Assembly (NCBI GenBank): GCA_022410635.1
Contig: JAJVDF010000258.1
Location: forward strand, 499,297-563,296
Length of the DNA stretch: 64,000 nucleotides
Direction: 5' to 3'
DNA from: Tretioscincus oriximinensis
Taxonomy: Eukaryota; Chordata; Lepidosauria; Squamata; Gymnophthalmidae
The position numbers and the translations under genes are program-made. The notes below the pieces were generated by a model that searched no databases, had not been told where the DNA came from, and saw only the letters and a program-made list of their open reading frames with translations. Positions 48,017-58,792 of the stretch are shown here, piece by piece. Numbering within the stretch: position 1 is the stretch's first letter; every line of letters begins with the position of its first letter.

Positions 48017-50944
48017 ATACCTGCAGCCCTACTATCCATTGCACTGTTGTGAGAAGAGCAGCGCAATAAGTCACTAGCCAATAGGACTGCAGGATCACAG
48101 CTGGCTGGGCATGTGGATTTATCTCTGATTTCCTCGTCATCTGCATGCATCCTGAATCAGTAATTAAGCCATATAAGTTTATTTTCAGCAGTTTCCATGG
48201 AGATTAATGGTTCATTGCTGGAAACCCCCATCTGAAAATGCCCTTTTTTATTCAGCTAGTCTGGGTATGGGTGAAGGATCATGGAATGAAAGGTAGAATC
48301 CTGCAGCACACAAAGAATTCTTATCCTCACTATAGTCTAGCCTACTGTGGAGGCATTTTGGAGACCAGAAATTAGAGATAGGAGGAACATGATAATGGCA
48401 AAATTGCTTTGCTTTGTAAATACGCAGGTGCACAAGATGTACAAAAATATGTTTGTTTTTTTCAGTAAATTGAATGGGAGTTTACAGAAACAGAATGACA
48501 ATCTAACCAGACATCTAACAATGATGTTATCATGATGGAAGGGGATGTATGGCCAAGGGGTGTGTTATGTAGATATACCCACAGTGGTAGGATTAGACAG
48601 TGGGTCACATGTCCATGCCTTCAACCAACTGGGTTTTCCTGTAGGGATGCTTCCTCCAAAGAAAACTGGAATCTTGTGTCCCCTATTTGGCAGAAAAGCA
48701 AATTCAGATTAAAGTAAAAAAAACAAAACAAAACCAAGTTTCATATGGGGCGACTGGTTTCACTCTCCTTCTCCATAAACAGATCCTTTCCCACCAATGG
48801 AGACGTAGCCCATGAGTGATAATGAGAGAACAACATGTCTGCCAAAAGTGCATGTTCACTCAAGATTTGGGAGCAAGGATGCAAATTCACTCTCTTAGGA
48901 AAAATGCCTCATTCATTGTGCTTGGCAAAGACATATAAGGAAGCACCTAGCAATGTGGCGGAGAGAAGCTGAAATAGTGCTTGATGCAATGTCATTAAAA
49001 CTCATGTCTAAGAATGGCAATATGTGCTTTCAGTTTATATATATTAAGTGCTATCTTTTGATTTTATAAGTTTGGAAATGAGCTTTTTAAAACTTAAAAA
49101 TAGATAATCTAATGTCTTCTTTCTGGTCTTTGAACTGGCAAAAACTGTGGGAATGATTCCAAAAAATTCAGTAGTAGTCCCAGTGTTTATGCAGCAGCTG
49201 CAGTTAGAATTAAGCCAAATTTGAAATCTCCCTTTTTATTAGCTTGCCAGTGAGTGGAAACATTCTGTTAAGGATAGTAGTATTGTGTAAAGTCTTAAGT
49301 ACTGGCAAAAAGCATAAAAATTACTGCCTAAGTAAGAACACTTATTGACTAAAAAATAAGAAAATGAGTAAGCTTCATCAGAATTTGTGTAACTTATTTT
49401 TGCTATTAATATTTATAATATTAGCTGTTTGTTGTTTGACAACTAAAAGCTAAGTGAATTGTGAAACATGTATGAATTTCTTTAATTCAAGTTTAAATTG
49501 ACTTTTTTGCCTGTGGCAATGTGTCTAACACCTTGATAAAATGAGTCATGGGCTGCATCCACATGCAGGACTAAAAAGTGGGGTTACCTTTTATTGCAGG
49601 TGGCCATCTGCGTGTGTCGGGCCATAAGTGGCTGAGAACAACTTTCCCTCCACCCAGCTCGCTTTGTAGGACTTGCCACTGATTGACAGAGAGCCTAACT
49701 GAGCAGGCCACATGCAAAAAAGCAGTNGGTTTTCAGTGCACAGTGCCATGAGACCTGGAAAAAATCAGCACATTTAACCCACAGCACAGCAGCCTTGTAG
49801 CTAAAGCCTTAGAAAGTAAGTGTTAAAAATCCTCCTGAAAGCTCCTTCAGAGGAGACTAACAGAAAGAAAAATGGGATAATCGGTTAAGGGGAGCATTTT
49901 GGATTATCCAGCATCCAAAGTTCCCTGTTCTGAGAAACAAGGAGGAAACAGTAAACATAGAAAATAACATGGGCAGGTGTGTGTGTGTGTGGGGTTGTTT
50001 TGTTTTTGGGGGTGGGGGGTGGGCACCAGGCAGAAAAAATATTTTTTACCTCCTCTGATTCTACCTCCTCAGATTCCAGCCTTGAACCCTCTGGCTGAGG
50101 GAAGAGGGACATAAAAATAAGTTGCTACACAAGGACATCATACACCCAAAATACAGCCCTGGGTGGTATCTTGGAATTTAGTTCAATTGTTGTTGTACTT
50201 CAGTTACTTTCCCCCCTCCCCGCCAAAAAAATCCTGTATGTTCACAGGTTTTTTGAAAATGAAAAAGTTTTCAACAAATTTTCCAGTAATNTTTTTTTTA
50301 AATCTCCATAAACTNCTGTATAAAACTTTAAGCTGCAGCTTTTGCTACTGTTGACGAAGAAGATGACTTCATTAGGAAACTCACTCTGACAGGACAGTGT
50401 TGGCTTTGCGTTGTTTATCAAGCAAGTATTTCATGATAAGATGTCAAATATAATTTTATAGATATATGTATGGTTAGAAAACCTGTCAAAGTTTGGTCTC
50501 ATGCATTCATCCATCATAAAATCTCTTCAGAAATTGACAGCAACAAGAAGTCAGTATCTATAAAATGCCATATTCTTTTTTAATAATTTATCTGTGGAGA
50601 ATCTTGTGACTTCCTGATGTTTCTACAAACGCAGAATGATACTTCTTACTGTACAGTACTTAATCTGTCATAATTTTCTGTAATTCCAACAATCCAAGCT
50701 GGGATACACAGGGTAAAACTACATAAATAATGGAAGAAATTGTACTATACTATACAAATAGGACAGCATATAACCTTGTGTGTGACAAGATCAAAAATAG
50801 TTTAGTGTATAATATAATCCTAATATAATAAAAGCAAACATACACAGGCATGATAAAAATTGCCTCCCACACTAATACATATATATACACATGTACGTGC
50901 AAGACAGTAGTCCAAAAAAGTAGGGATAGTACAATGGGAAAAAA
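48017..50944. other. Non-coding; possible old DNA element and a GT/G-run
   Basis: Positions 49550-49912 begin gggctgcatccacatgcagg and end ggattatccag, and share words with 41.8-42.5 kb, suggesting a second copy of that putative element. Positions 49974-50024 hold a (GT)n run followed by G-runs. No gene is seen. Confidence 0.35.
49974..50024 (+). repeat. GT repeat followed by G-runs
   Basis: A (GT)n run of about 18 bases is followed by ggggttgttttgtttttggg and gtggggggtggg. The G-runs could form a G-quadruplex. Confidence 0.85.
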
Positions 50945-51197
50945 GACATACTAATTGACTATAGGGCAAGATATCTTTAAGCCGTTTCAAGTGGTGTGAA
51001 TAGTAATGTAAACATGAGTTTCTATCTGTAGGTTTATGATGTGGTTTGATAACAATCTTTCTAGTATCATTAACTATAATAGTTGTGTCAAGGAAATTTA
51101 CATGAGAAAAACTATNTGCGGCTGGGAATTTGATGCATGGGTGAATTTGATTTATCCAGTTAACAAAATCATTGATATTATTCAGTATGATAAATAA

Positions 51198-51209
51198 GTC
51201 ATCTATGTA
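51198..51209 (-). other. Catalytic YIDD box of the Penelope-like reverse transcriptase
   Basis: The minus strand encodes RYIDDLFI here, the motif C active-site box with its two aspartates intact. It is in the same frame as the 51453-51989 block but separated from it by several stops. The blocks on either side are in other frames. Confidence 0.85.
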
Positions 51210-51452
51210 TCTTTTATATATGAGAATGTTGTCATAGAACAGGATTACACACCTGATTATTAATATACATGGATTCTAGGTGTGTCATAAACAGATTTGC
51301 AGCAGATGGAGCTATACCTGCTCCCATTGAAACTCTGCATTCTTGATAATAGAACTACTCTTTAAACCTAAAATAATTTTTTTCTAATATTATATCAAGG
51401 ATGCCTAATAGCATGTGGGTGGGTGGATTTAGGGTAGCATGGCTATCTAAAT

Positions 51453-51989
51453 TTACCTGTAATATTTCTCTTTCTCTAAAGGAATATTCGTGTAGAGAGA
51501 TAAGATATCAAGAGTCATCAGAACTGCATTAGGAGAGCAATATAGCCCTTGTATCTGGTTTATAAAGTGCATGGTATCTTTAACGTAGAATGGTGTTTTG
51601 GTGACTAATGGTTGTAAAAATTGGTCGAGAAATTGGTTTAGAGGAACTAGTAAGGATCCATATGCTGAAACTATTGGTCTATCTTCTACTGGGCTAGTAT
51701 TCTTATGTATTTTAGGTAAGATATATAAAACTAATTTCCTCGGATGTTCATTGATGAGGAACCTGCCAATTGTTTCAGTAATATATCCCATATTTATTGC
51801 TGCTTGTACCACTATTTTTATGATATGTAAAATATGGCTAGTGGGGTCTTCTTCATTGGGACGATAAAATTTAGAGTTACTTAATTGGCACATCACTTCA
51901 CTCTCATAAGCTATTCGGTCCATTACTACTGTAGCTCCGCCTTTTTCTGTTCTTTTAATGATAATAGATTCATCTTTAGACAGGGATCT
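51453..51989 (-). pseudogene. Penelope-like reverse transcriptase, longest intact block
   Basis: The frame is open from just after a TAG at 51990-51992 to a TAA at 51453-51455, about 178 codons. The first ATG inside it is at 51921-51923. It carries the palm/finger motifs EKGGATVV, LPKIHKN, DRPIVSAYGSL and the first catalytic aspartate block, LDILSLYTNIP, where the D of LD is the motif A residue. The TAA cuts the protein immediately after this block, before the second catalytic motif. No functional product is possible. Confidence 0.88.
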
Positions 51990-52253
51990 CTAATGGTATC
52001 TCCCATTATTTTTTATTAACTAGATTCTCAAAGGTTTGAATGTGTGGGCTTGTAATTGGAGGAACAAAAGAGGATTTAGTTTTAAATTTATAGAATTGTG
52101 TCATAGGAGCATTCTGTTTTTTAAACCATGCTTTAAGTTTAATTTGTCTAATGATTTTAAATATATCTAGCTTATTTTGGAAGTCATTATTATATATGGC
52201 GTGGGTGCATACAAAAGTCCTAAGTTGAGTACTTCAATCTCCGAATCAGAGAG

Positions 52254-52332
52254 AGACCCCACTAGCCATATTTTACATATCATAAAAATAGTGGTACAAG
52301 AGGCAATAAATATGGGATATATTACTGAAACA
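52254..52332 (+). repeat. 79-bp inverted copy of 51771-51849 inside the Penelope-like element
   Basis: These 79 bases match the reverse complement of 51771-51849 at 77 positions. They encode DPTSHILHIIKIVV on the plus strand, while the host element encodes the same peptide on the minus strand. Neither flank continues the match. On the minus strand the segment sits directly before LSDSEIEV, splitting the element's N-terminal region. The two arms are about 400 bp apart. Confidence 0.92.
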
Positions 52333-52455
52333 TTTCATTTCTCCGTTTTATTCTATTAACTGGTGAAAGAAAGAGAATATTATTATCAAGCCATCTTGGT
52401 ATAGTCATATATTTATTTATACAAACTTTATCCTGCTGCATATCCNAAATTCTCA

Positions 52456-53499
52456 CTGTAGATAACAACCATATAATGAGGAATGAAGACAGACTGAAAC
52501 TGGGAATGCAATCTTAAAACCAGAGTAACCATAATTTGAAGCCTGATACCCTAGAAACCCTGATTTATAAATCTGTTTAAAATAGAGGGGAAAACCTGTG
52601 CCCATATCTACTTTAATTGTGTCTGTAAGAGGAATATAGAAAGAGAAAAAATTTCAGTAGAAACCTCTGAGAAATAAAAATAAATATATAACTTTATCAG
52701 TACCTAGACTTGTTTGACAAAATTATGGATCTGGTAGAAATGGGTAATTTAGTAAAGCATTTTATGTATTTGTTAATAAGAACTGAAATAGAAAAATTAT
52801 TAGATGAGGAAAATTTAGAAGATAAAGGAAAAGCATCCAAAGCATACATTAAGTTACCAAGACATGTTTATAAAATTGAAAATAACTCGTATAAAGTCTT
52901 CCAAGGGATTAAAGAGAAGATGTGCAAGCAATCACAAAATCTATCCAAAATTTGGGGTGTTATTCTTTTTATCATTTGCAGATGGCACTAATCCTACTCA
53001 AATATCAAAGTTCAAAGACAGGACTTCTTCCAAATGCTGATAGGAACACAGCAAGCAAAGCCTTTATTTTCATAGGACAGGGAATTTTTCTAAAATCAGT
53101 AGGGAATGGCACAGAAGAAAATTCTAAGATTAACAGGAATCCATTTGGAAACAGGTGCAAATATAATATTACATTTTATGAAATAAAAAATAGTATTTTT
53201 TAAAAGGTGATAAATTGTCATGTTTTTAACCATTACAAAGAATTTGATTGTGAGAACTTGCAAAATAATTTAGGAATGGAATGTGAAATCCTGGTATATT
53301 GTATGCTGGGAGTTTGTTCATGGAACCTATTATATTTATTTGAAAATGATGTATATATGAAAGTAAATAGGAAGTAGTGATATTTTAGATAAGAAAACAA
53401 ATGTCACTAACACTAAGACATGTCAACCTGCCTCTAAGTTGAAGAGACAGGCAGGATGGCTCTAAATGCCATTTGCTTGGGGTCAAGAACGGCTAAAGG
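52456..53499. other. Non-coding; two overlapping short frames of doubtful origin
   Basis: The plus-strand frames 52710-52991 and 52922-53203 contain vaguely LINE-like phrases, for example FADGT if a shift near 52975 is allowed. The similarity is too weak to assign. The rest is AT-rich. Confidence 0.3.
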
Positions 53500-53632
53500 T
53501 TTTGCCTTTGTCTTTTGCTTGAGGAGCCCAGAAGCAATTGATGGATCACTATGTAAGTCAGGGACTGGACTAAAGGACAGGATCCAATTCAATAGGCTTC
53601 TCTTATGTTTTATTATGTTCTTATCTACAATT
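53500..53632 (+). mobile_element. CR1 LINE 3' end (TTATGTTC lineage), sense-strand copy
   Basis: The order tttgcctttgtcttttgctt, gcaattgatggatcactatg, gggactggactaaaggacag and cttctcttatgttttattat, then ttatgttcttatc, is the sense version of the 3' end seen inverted elsewhere in the window. Similarity may extend upstream to about 53440. It is more diverged than the other copies. Confidence 0.75.
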
Positions 53633-53743
53633 ACTTCATTTTTAGATAAACCTCTGGATGTGGACTTTGAAGTCATTTTTTAAAAATGCTGTATGAATTT
53701 GACGGACTGCATCTTGTTTTTCTTACCTTTCAATTAAGGGAAA

Positions 53744-53796
53744 ATAGATAGATGAGGGATAGATGGATGAATGGATGGATAGATAGATAGAGATAA
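53744..53796 (+). repeat. GATA/GATG tetranucleotide repeat
   Basis: Imperfect gata, gatg and gaat units run for about 50 bases. Confidence 0.9.
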
Positions 53797-55266
53797 TTTT
53801 AAAGGATCTGTATATAGCATTTTGCTTAATTACTTATTCATATTGGACCTTCTATACTTATGGGTATTACCAACATGCCATACTTGTAAGGATCATGCTT
53901 CTGTAGTCTGCACTACCAGAGGATCCATTTCTGTCATGCACCAGGGGTTTCAGACCAACCAGTAGATCGTGTCCGTTTGACAGTCATCTGGGTGAACCCT
54001 TTGTCATGTTGAATTAGTTACAATGTGTGCTGATGGAAACATATTTTGTTACTTATCACTATTAGGGATAATTTTTAAAGAAAAAATTCACATGAACTAA
54101 CTGCTTTCAATGTGACCACACATCTTATACTTTTAAATCACTAACTTGTTACTTGAGTTGATACATTTGTTTTAAAAGTTTGTCAAGTGACAAAGGAAAA
54201 CTTTTTCTTCTTTTTCTAGAAATATTGGTTTGGATTTCTTAGGATATCTGACCTAATCCAGATTTTTTGTACTTAATGTAGGAACCTGCATATTTTGTGT
54301 ATGAAATAATGTTCAAGTACTGTCATTTATGAAAACTCAGGTTATTTATAGCACAAATAAACTTTTTCTTTTGAAAATCATCACTTTAGTCACAGTCTTC
54401 TGGAATCTTGTTTAAAGCTGCCAAGAGGGAATTTTTACTGTAGTTCAATGAAAGTGGTAAGNACTTTGACCTTTCACGCCTTTTTCTGGTAAATATTGTC
54501 CTTTGCTAAAAGGATATTTCAGAGAAACCTTTTATGCAGTATTCCTTTTAACTTTTGGAAGAGTTTTATTTCACAAGCATGCTCAAATGAATAATATAAG
54601 AGAAGTAAATTATATCTACGCCCTGCATTGATTGGCATTCACAAATTCCTAATATGTATGCAGAACATAGTAACAGACACAAACCAGGGCAAGCTCCGGA
54701 AGGCACCCTCCCCCAGTAAAAAAATTAAAAAATGCAAATTTCTCACACTCTTCAAAAAATTATCATGCACTTTAAAATTCTCACGCTTTAAAAAATTTCT
54801 CAGGCGGGTGTTTCGGAGGGGTATGCATGTCGCTGGGTGATTTGCATATTCATGAATATTCATTAATATGCAAATTAGCATGGATATTAATTACCCAGGT
54901 TTGGACCTCAGAAAATCTAGATTGCCAATATTGCCTCTACCTATAAGAGCATTGTAATACTTTAAAAAATATTACTAAAGTAAGGAATTTAAAAGGTTGA
55001 CAACAGAGTTTTATTCTGTTTATTTTTGACCATTGGTGCAATCCAGAAAGGAATTTAAGAGCCTTGGCTTCAAACACTAATGTGGGATAAATTAACTTCC
55101 CCATCCCAAACGCTGTAGTCTGTCAGCATGCTATCTATCTGTCTTGTTACAGGGTCATACATTGTCTTGATTATTTATATATAGAGTATTCATGAAATTA
55201 TTAAAACAAATTATTACTGCAGGCATGCAAGCAATAATAAGAAATATTATGTACAATTCTGTATGT
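53797..55266. other. Non-coding, includes an octamer-motif cluster
   Basis: The stretch 54680-54885 differs in texture from its surroundings and is described separately. Otherwise the DNA is AT-rich with no supportable frame. Confidence 0.35.
54700..54885. promoter_or_regulatory. Cluster of three POU octamer motifs in a repeated-word block
   Basis: ATGCAAAT occurs at about 54733-54740 and at 54868-54875, and its reverse complement ATTTGCAT at 54840-54847. The last two belong to 11-bp inverted arms (atttgcatatt, 54840-54850, and aatatgcaaat, 54865-54875) with 14 bases between. Just upstream, three related words of the form ttctcac-cttyaaaaaatt recur (about 54740-54800). Octamers bind POU-domain factors such as Oct proteins, but such sites also arise by chance in AT-rich DNA. 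Function is inferred only. Confidence 0.25.
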
Positions 55267-55907
55267 TAAGAACGTAAGAAGAGTCATACTGGATTGGACC
55301 AGAGCCCATCTAGTCCAGCATTCTGTCTCCTACAGAGGCCCACAAGATGCACCTGGGCAGTCCGAACAGAGGGAAGCAAAATATGCACCTGTTCATGACT
55401 CCCTGCAAATGGTATTTCAGGAGTCATGCCTGTTGCTCCATCCCGGAGGCAGCATCCAGACATCCATCCTAGTATCCATTTATACCCTTGTTGTCCATAA
55501 ACCTGTCTAGTCCTGTCTTGAAACTATCGAAGATGTTACCTACCACTACCTCTTCAGGAAGTAAATCCCACAGGCTGATGACCCTCTGGGTGAAAAAATA
55601 CTTTCCTTTGTCTGTTCACATTTTTCTGCCCATCAGTTTCAAGGAGTGCCCTCTGGTCCTAATGTAGTGTGATAGAGAAAATTTTCTCTATTCACCCTGT
55701 CCATCCCATGCATGATTTTGTACACTTCAATCAGATCACCTCTCAAACGTCACCTTTCGAGGCTGAAGAGGCCCAGACATTGCAGCCTGATTAAGCAAAA
55801 CGACATTTGCTGATTTTTTTTCGATTCCTTGTCCACCAATACGCCAAGATCATTTTCTTGCTCTGTCACAGAAAGCTTGGTTCCTATCAGTTGGTAGGAG
55901 TAATTTG
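55267..55907 (-). mobile_element. CR1 LINE 3' region (TTATGTTC lineage) with an internal deletion
   Basis: It carries the 3' octamer remnant aagaacgtaagaag, the full 3' untranslated blocks to gcccagacattgcagcctga, then jumps at about 55791-55796 to gcaaaacgacatttgctga. In the longer copy at 10234-11355 these two points are about 140 bases apart, so a block is missing here. It continues to ttggtaggagtaatttg, where it is truncated before the reverse-transcriptase motifs. Confidence 0.9.
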
Positions 55908-56691
55908 TGTGATTTCATCTCTATACCTTTAGTATAATTAGTATAAATAAATTTTATTTCTAAAGGGCTATATATGGATGTCGCTGGAAAGTATTACACT
56001 TTTGGATTCAGTCTCTAGGCCAGTTCAGTTTATCATCTACACATCTAGACAATAACACAACACGGTGTTTATGCACCAAAGTGTCTTGTCATTAATAGAA
56101 TTTGCAAGATGCCACAACTATTTCAGGAAACTGAAATAAGGCCTAAAGCTTTCAGATTTTAAAACTTTTTTTTATTCTGCTTCAAACTCCTTGCAGGGGT
56201 TTTCCTAAAGAAAACGTGCTGAGAAAACTGATCTAATTTCTCAGAACATTGTAATTATTTTTACTTATGAAGTCCAATTCATCAGTAGTCCCATGCAGGC
56301 ATTTACAATGTGATGTGTGACAGCTTTGGAAGATGAAAAATCCCCACTTTATAAGATCACTAACACATTCAATATTGCCCTATTTCTCATAGAGTGCTGG
56401 TCTCATTTACAAGTGTAACATTGTGGTTTGTCAAGGTTTGATGAAGTGGTAATTTCTGTGTTCGATTGTTACCATTCATTGCTAATGTCAAAGCTTCATA
56501 AGAACATAAAGATAAGTAATTCAAATCATCCTTTCCTATTATTGAATGGGAAATTGGCAAATATAAAATAATTGATTCTGTGGCAATCAGATGTTAGATA
56601 AATTCTGTATGGTTCCATTCTTCCTTATCAGCTAAAAATAATAACTGCTAAAGGCATCTGATTTGACTAATTATTAATTTTCCTGAGATCT
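55908..56691. other. AT-rich non-coding DNA, nothing recognised
   Basis: No frame, repeat end or RNA gene signature was found. Confidence 0.4.
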
Positions 56692-57005
56692 TGAAATCAT
56701 ATGATTGTGAGTTGAAAGGAATTGAAGGAACATCCAGGATCATTCTTCCCCCTGATCTATTCAGGATTCTGTAAATTATCCCAGGCTGCCCAGCCCTGTC
56801 TTAAGACCTCCTGCAAAGAGAAGTCTCCTCTTTCTGTGGCCAGCTATTCCACTGATTTATTGCCCTTACCATGAAAATTTTCTTTCCTGAAATCTAATCT
56901 GTATTAATTTGCCATTTCATAGCATTGTTTCTAGTCTTCTAAACAAGTGGGNTTGTCCTTGGAAAAACTGTCTTTCAATATTTCTAATTATTTGCTTTTC
57001 CTTTT
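56692..57005 (-). mobile_element. Old CR1 LINE 3' end (ATTCTATG lineage or relative)
   Basis: On the plus strand it reads tgagttgaaaggaattgaag, then catccaggatcatt, tatcccaggctgcccagccc and ttccactgatttattgccct, ending with catttcatagcattgtttct. This is the antisense layout of the classic CR1 3' untranslated region. Divergence is much higher than in the two young copies, and the terminal octamers are eroded. Confidence 0.75.
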
Positions 57006-58002
57006 GTTTCCTTCTTACTTTGCTGTCCAGTTGATTCTAATTTCATAGGATCTCAACCTGTTAGGAACTTACGGTGNCTTCCATTTCAGTCCATCCAATT
57101 AATCCATCTAATAGGAACAACTGAAGATAAATATGGGTTTCTCCATCTCTTCTAATTGATTGTGACCCAAATATGTTCTATAGCAATGCTTGAGTGTGTG
57201 TTCATAGACCAGTTATAGGCACCTATTTTCAGAAAAAAAACTTCTTGAAAGTGTATATATATCCTGAAGTTCCAAAACGTAAAATGTCATTTTGTAATTA
57301 CTACACGACTGGTTCTTTAAAAGTATTAATTTCAAATAAATCTCTGTTATTTAATATTTTCATCATGTGCTGCCATCTGTTGAGCTGCTTTATCAGATCC
57401 ATCAAACTATTCCTTGGACACTATTTTTCTAAACAGTTGTCTTTATTAGTAATAAATTATGTGAACTATGAACTAAATGTTCCCCTGTGTTTTAAGGAAA
57501 GCAAAGTGGTTACATAGGAGGTTATATAAAAGGCCAATAGAAATTGACCACCCAACTGCTGCATTTTAAGGCATTTACTTGCTTAAATGCAGTTTCTTAT
57601 GAATAACTAGAAGCTTCTTTCTCTTCTTTGTAATCTTAAAGGATTAACATAAAGTCAGCATTTCATCTGTTACTATGGAAACAGTTAGACCGTATAATTT
57701 CATAGCTTAGCAATTTTCCACTAAATTATGAACAAAATATAGTACAATATTTCTGCCACAAAGGTTACACTAAATGTTTTGGTCTTCTGACCTTCTGAAA
57801 TATTATCTGTGATACTGAATTACATATAGGCAAAAAATGAATTCCTTCCTTCCTAAGTTTGGTAGCATTTTGGCTTTTTTTAAAAAAANAAACAAACTGA
57901 ACAATAAGTTACAGAAATATTAAGACAAGGGCAAGAGCCACACAGTGGAGAAGGAAAACCACCAGTGTAGCAGTCCTCTTTCTGCACATTAAGACTAATA
58001 TT
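57006..58002. other. Non-coding, nothing recognised
   Basis: A 107-codon plus-strand frame (57194-57517) has no recognisable domain. The rest is AT-rich. Confidence 0.35.
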
Positions 58003-58065
58003 AGGGCTATGGCCTAATTCAGCAGGGCTCCTCCTATATTCTTTTGAATTATGTTCTTGTTCTCC
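58003..58065 (+). mobile_element. CR1 LINE 3' tip (TTATGTTC lineage), very short
   Basis: The sense-strand words gggctatggcctaattcagc, agggctcctcctat and ttatgttcttgttc are the last 60 bases of the lineage, slightly expanded. Anything upstream is unrecognisable. Confidence 0.55.
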
Positions 58066-58675
58066 ATCTAGTTCAGACTTACAGATACCAAGGTTGCACA
58101 GATCCACGTTAACATGCATCTATCCAGATAACTAAATCCTTAATTTGAATCTTGCTAAAATTTTGACAATAAAATGAAGAGTGCATTTGANTGGGGAAAA
58201 AAACTGTTTGAAAGATGGAGATCATCCTGTTGAGTAAATTAAACTAATATTGAAATATTGAATTAAAATATTTTTATTTTATAATAAGGGCGAGTGTTTT
58301 CTCTTTCTGAATAGCAGAATTTTTGTTAGGCAAAGTTAATTAGGAAAGGAATAGTCTGAGCTTCATCACTCCTCTTTTCCAGCTTAACATAAATTGCCAT
58401 ACTGGACAATCTTTAGTCACTTCCTCTTTGCTTTTTTTATCCAACAACTGAACTTCTGTCCTTGAACAAGTATCCCTTACTTGGAAGGCTGTTCCAGGAC
58501 AGCATCTAACTAATGCAGTTCTGTACCGAATTGGTCTGTACTAATTATTTTCATGAAATGTTCTTGCCTGGGTTGTCCCCAGTGTACCAAGAAACATCTC
58601 TGCAAATTGAGCACCTCTAAGTGTGAAATGTGTAAGCTGGCCCTGTTTACATGACGAGCTAAAAAGTGCTACAAA

Positions 58676-58761
58676 ACTATATTCCAGAAAATAGCAATGG
58701 CGTGTCTGTGNACACCACGAAGCTATATTCTGGAATATAACAATGATGCGTCTGTGCACAC
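58676..58761. repeat. Direct repeat, two units of about 38 bp
   Basis: Positions 58676-58713 and 58723-58761 both read ctatattc, then an a/t-rich stretch, then gtctgtg-acac. They lie immediately left of the foldback element and may be part of it. Confidence 0.65.
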
Positions 58762-58792
58762 GTATACTTAATTCTCATGATACACAGCCGGC

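Larger units (their letters stand above)
50945..52455 (-). mobile_element. Penelope-like retroelement, decayed
   Basis: On the minus strand, in order, one reads: a short upstream piece (52333-52455, with FLSPVNRIKRRN), then LSDSEIEVLNLGL (about 52202-52253), then NKLDIFKIIRQIKLKAWF and FVPPI (52020-52195). The reverse-transcriptase core follows: EKGGATVV, LPKIHKN, DRPIVSAYGSL, LDILSLYTNIP. Next come SMGAGIAPSAANLFM, the catalytic box, and FLDTTI, HHKPTDRNS and YSQL near the 3' end. These are the signature blocks of Penelope-like reverse transcriptases, a retroelement class distinct from LINEs and LTR elements. At least three frame changes and several stops kill it. The GIY-YIG endonuclease domain that often follows was not found, so the 3' part is lost. 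An inverted 79-bp copy of its own sequence interrupts it at 52254-52332. Confidence 0.88.

Noticed and set aside
52710..53203. Possible LINE reverse-transcriptase remnant
   Set aside because: A FADGT-like phrase appears only if a frameshift is assumed, and the neighbouring blocks do not follow the expected order. The evidence is too weak.
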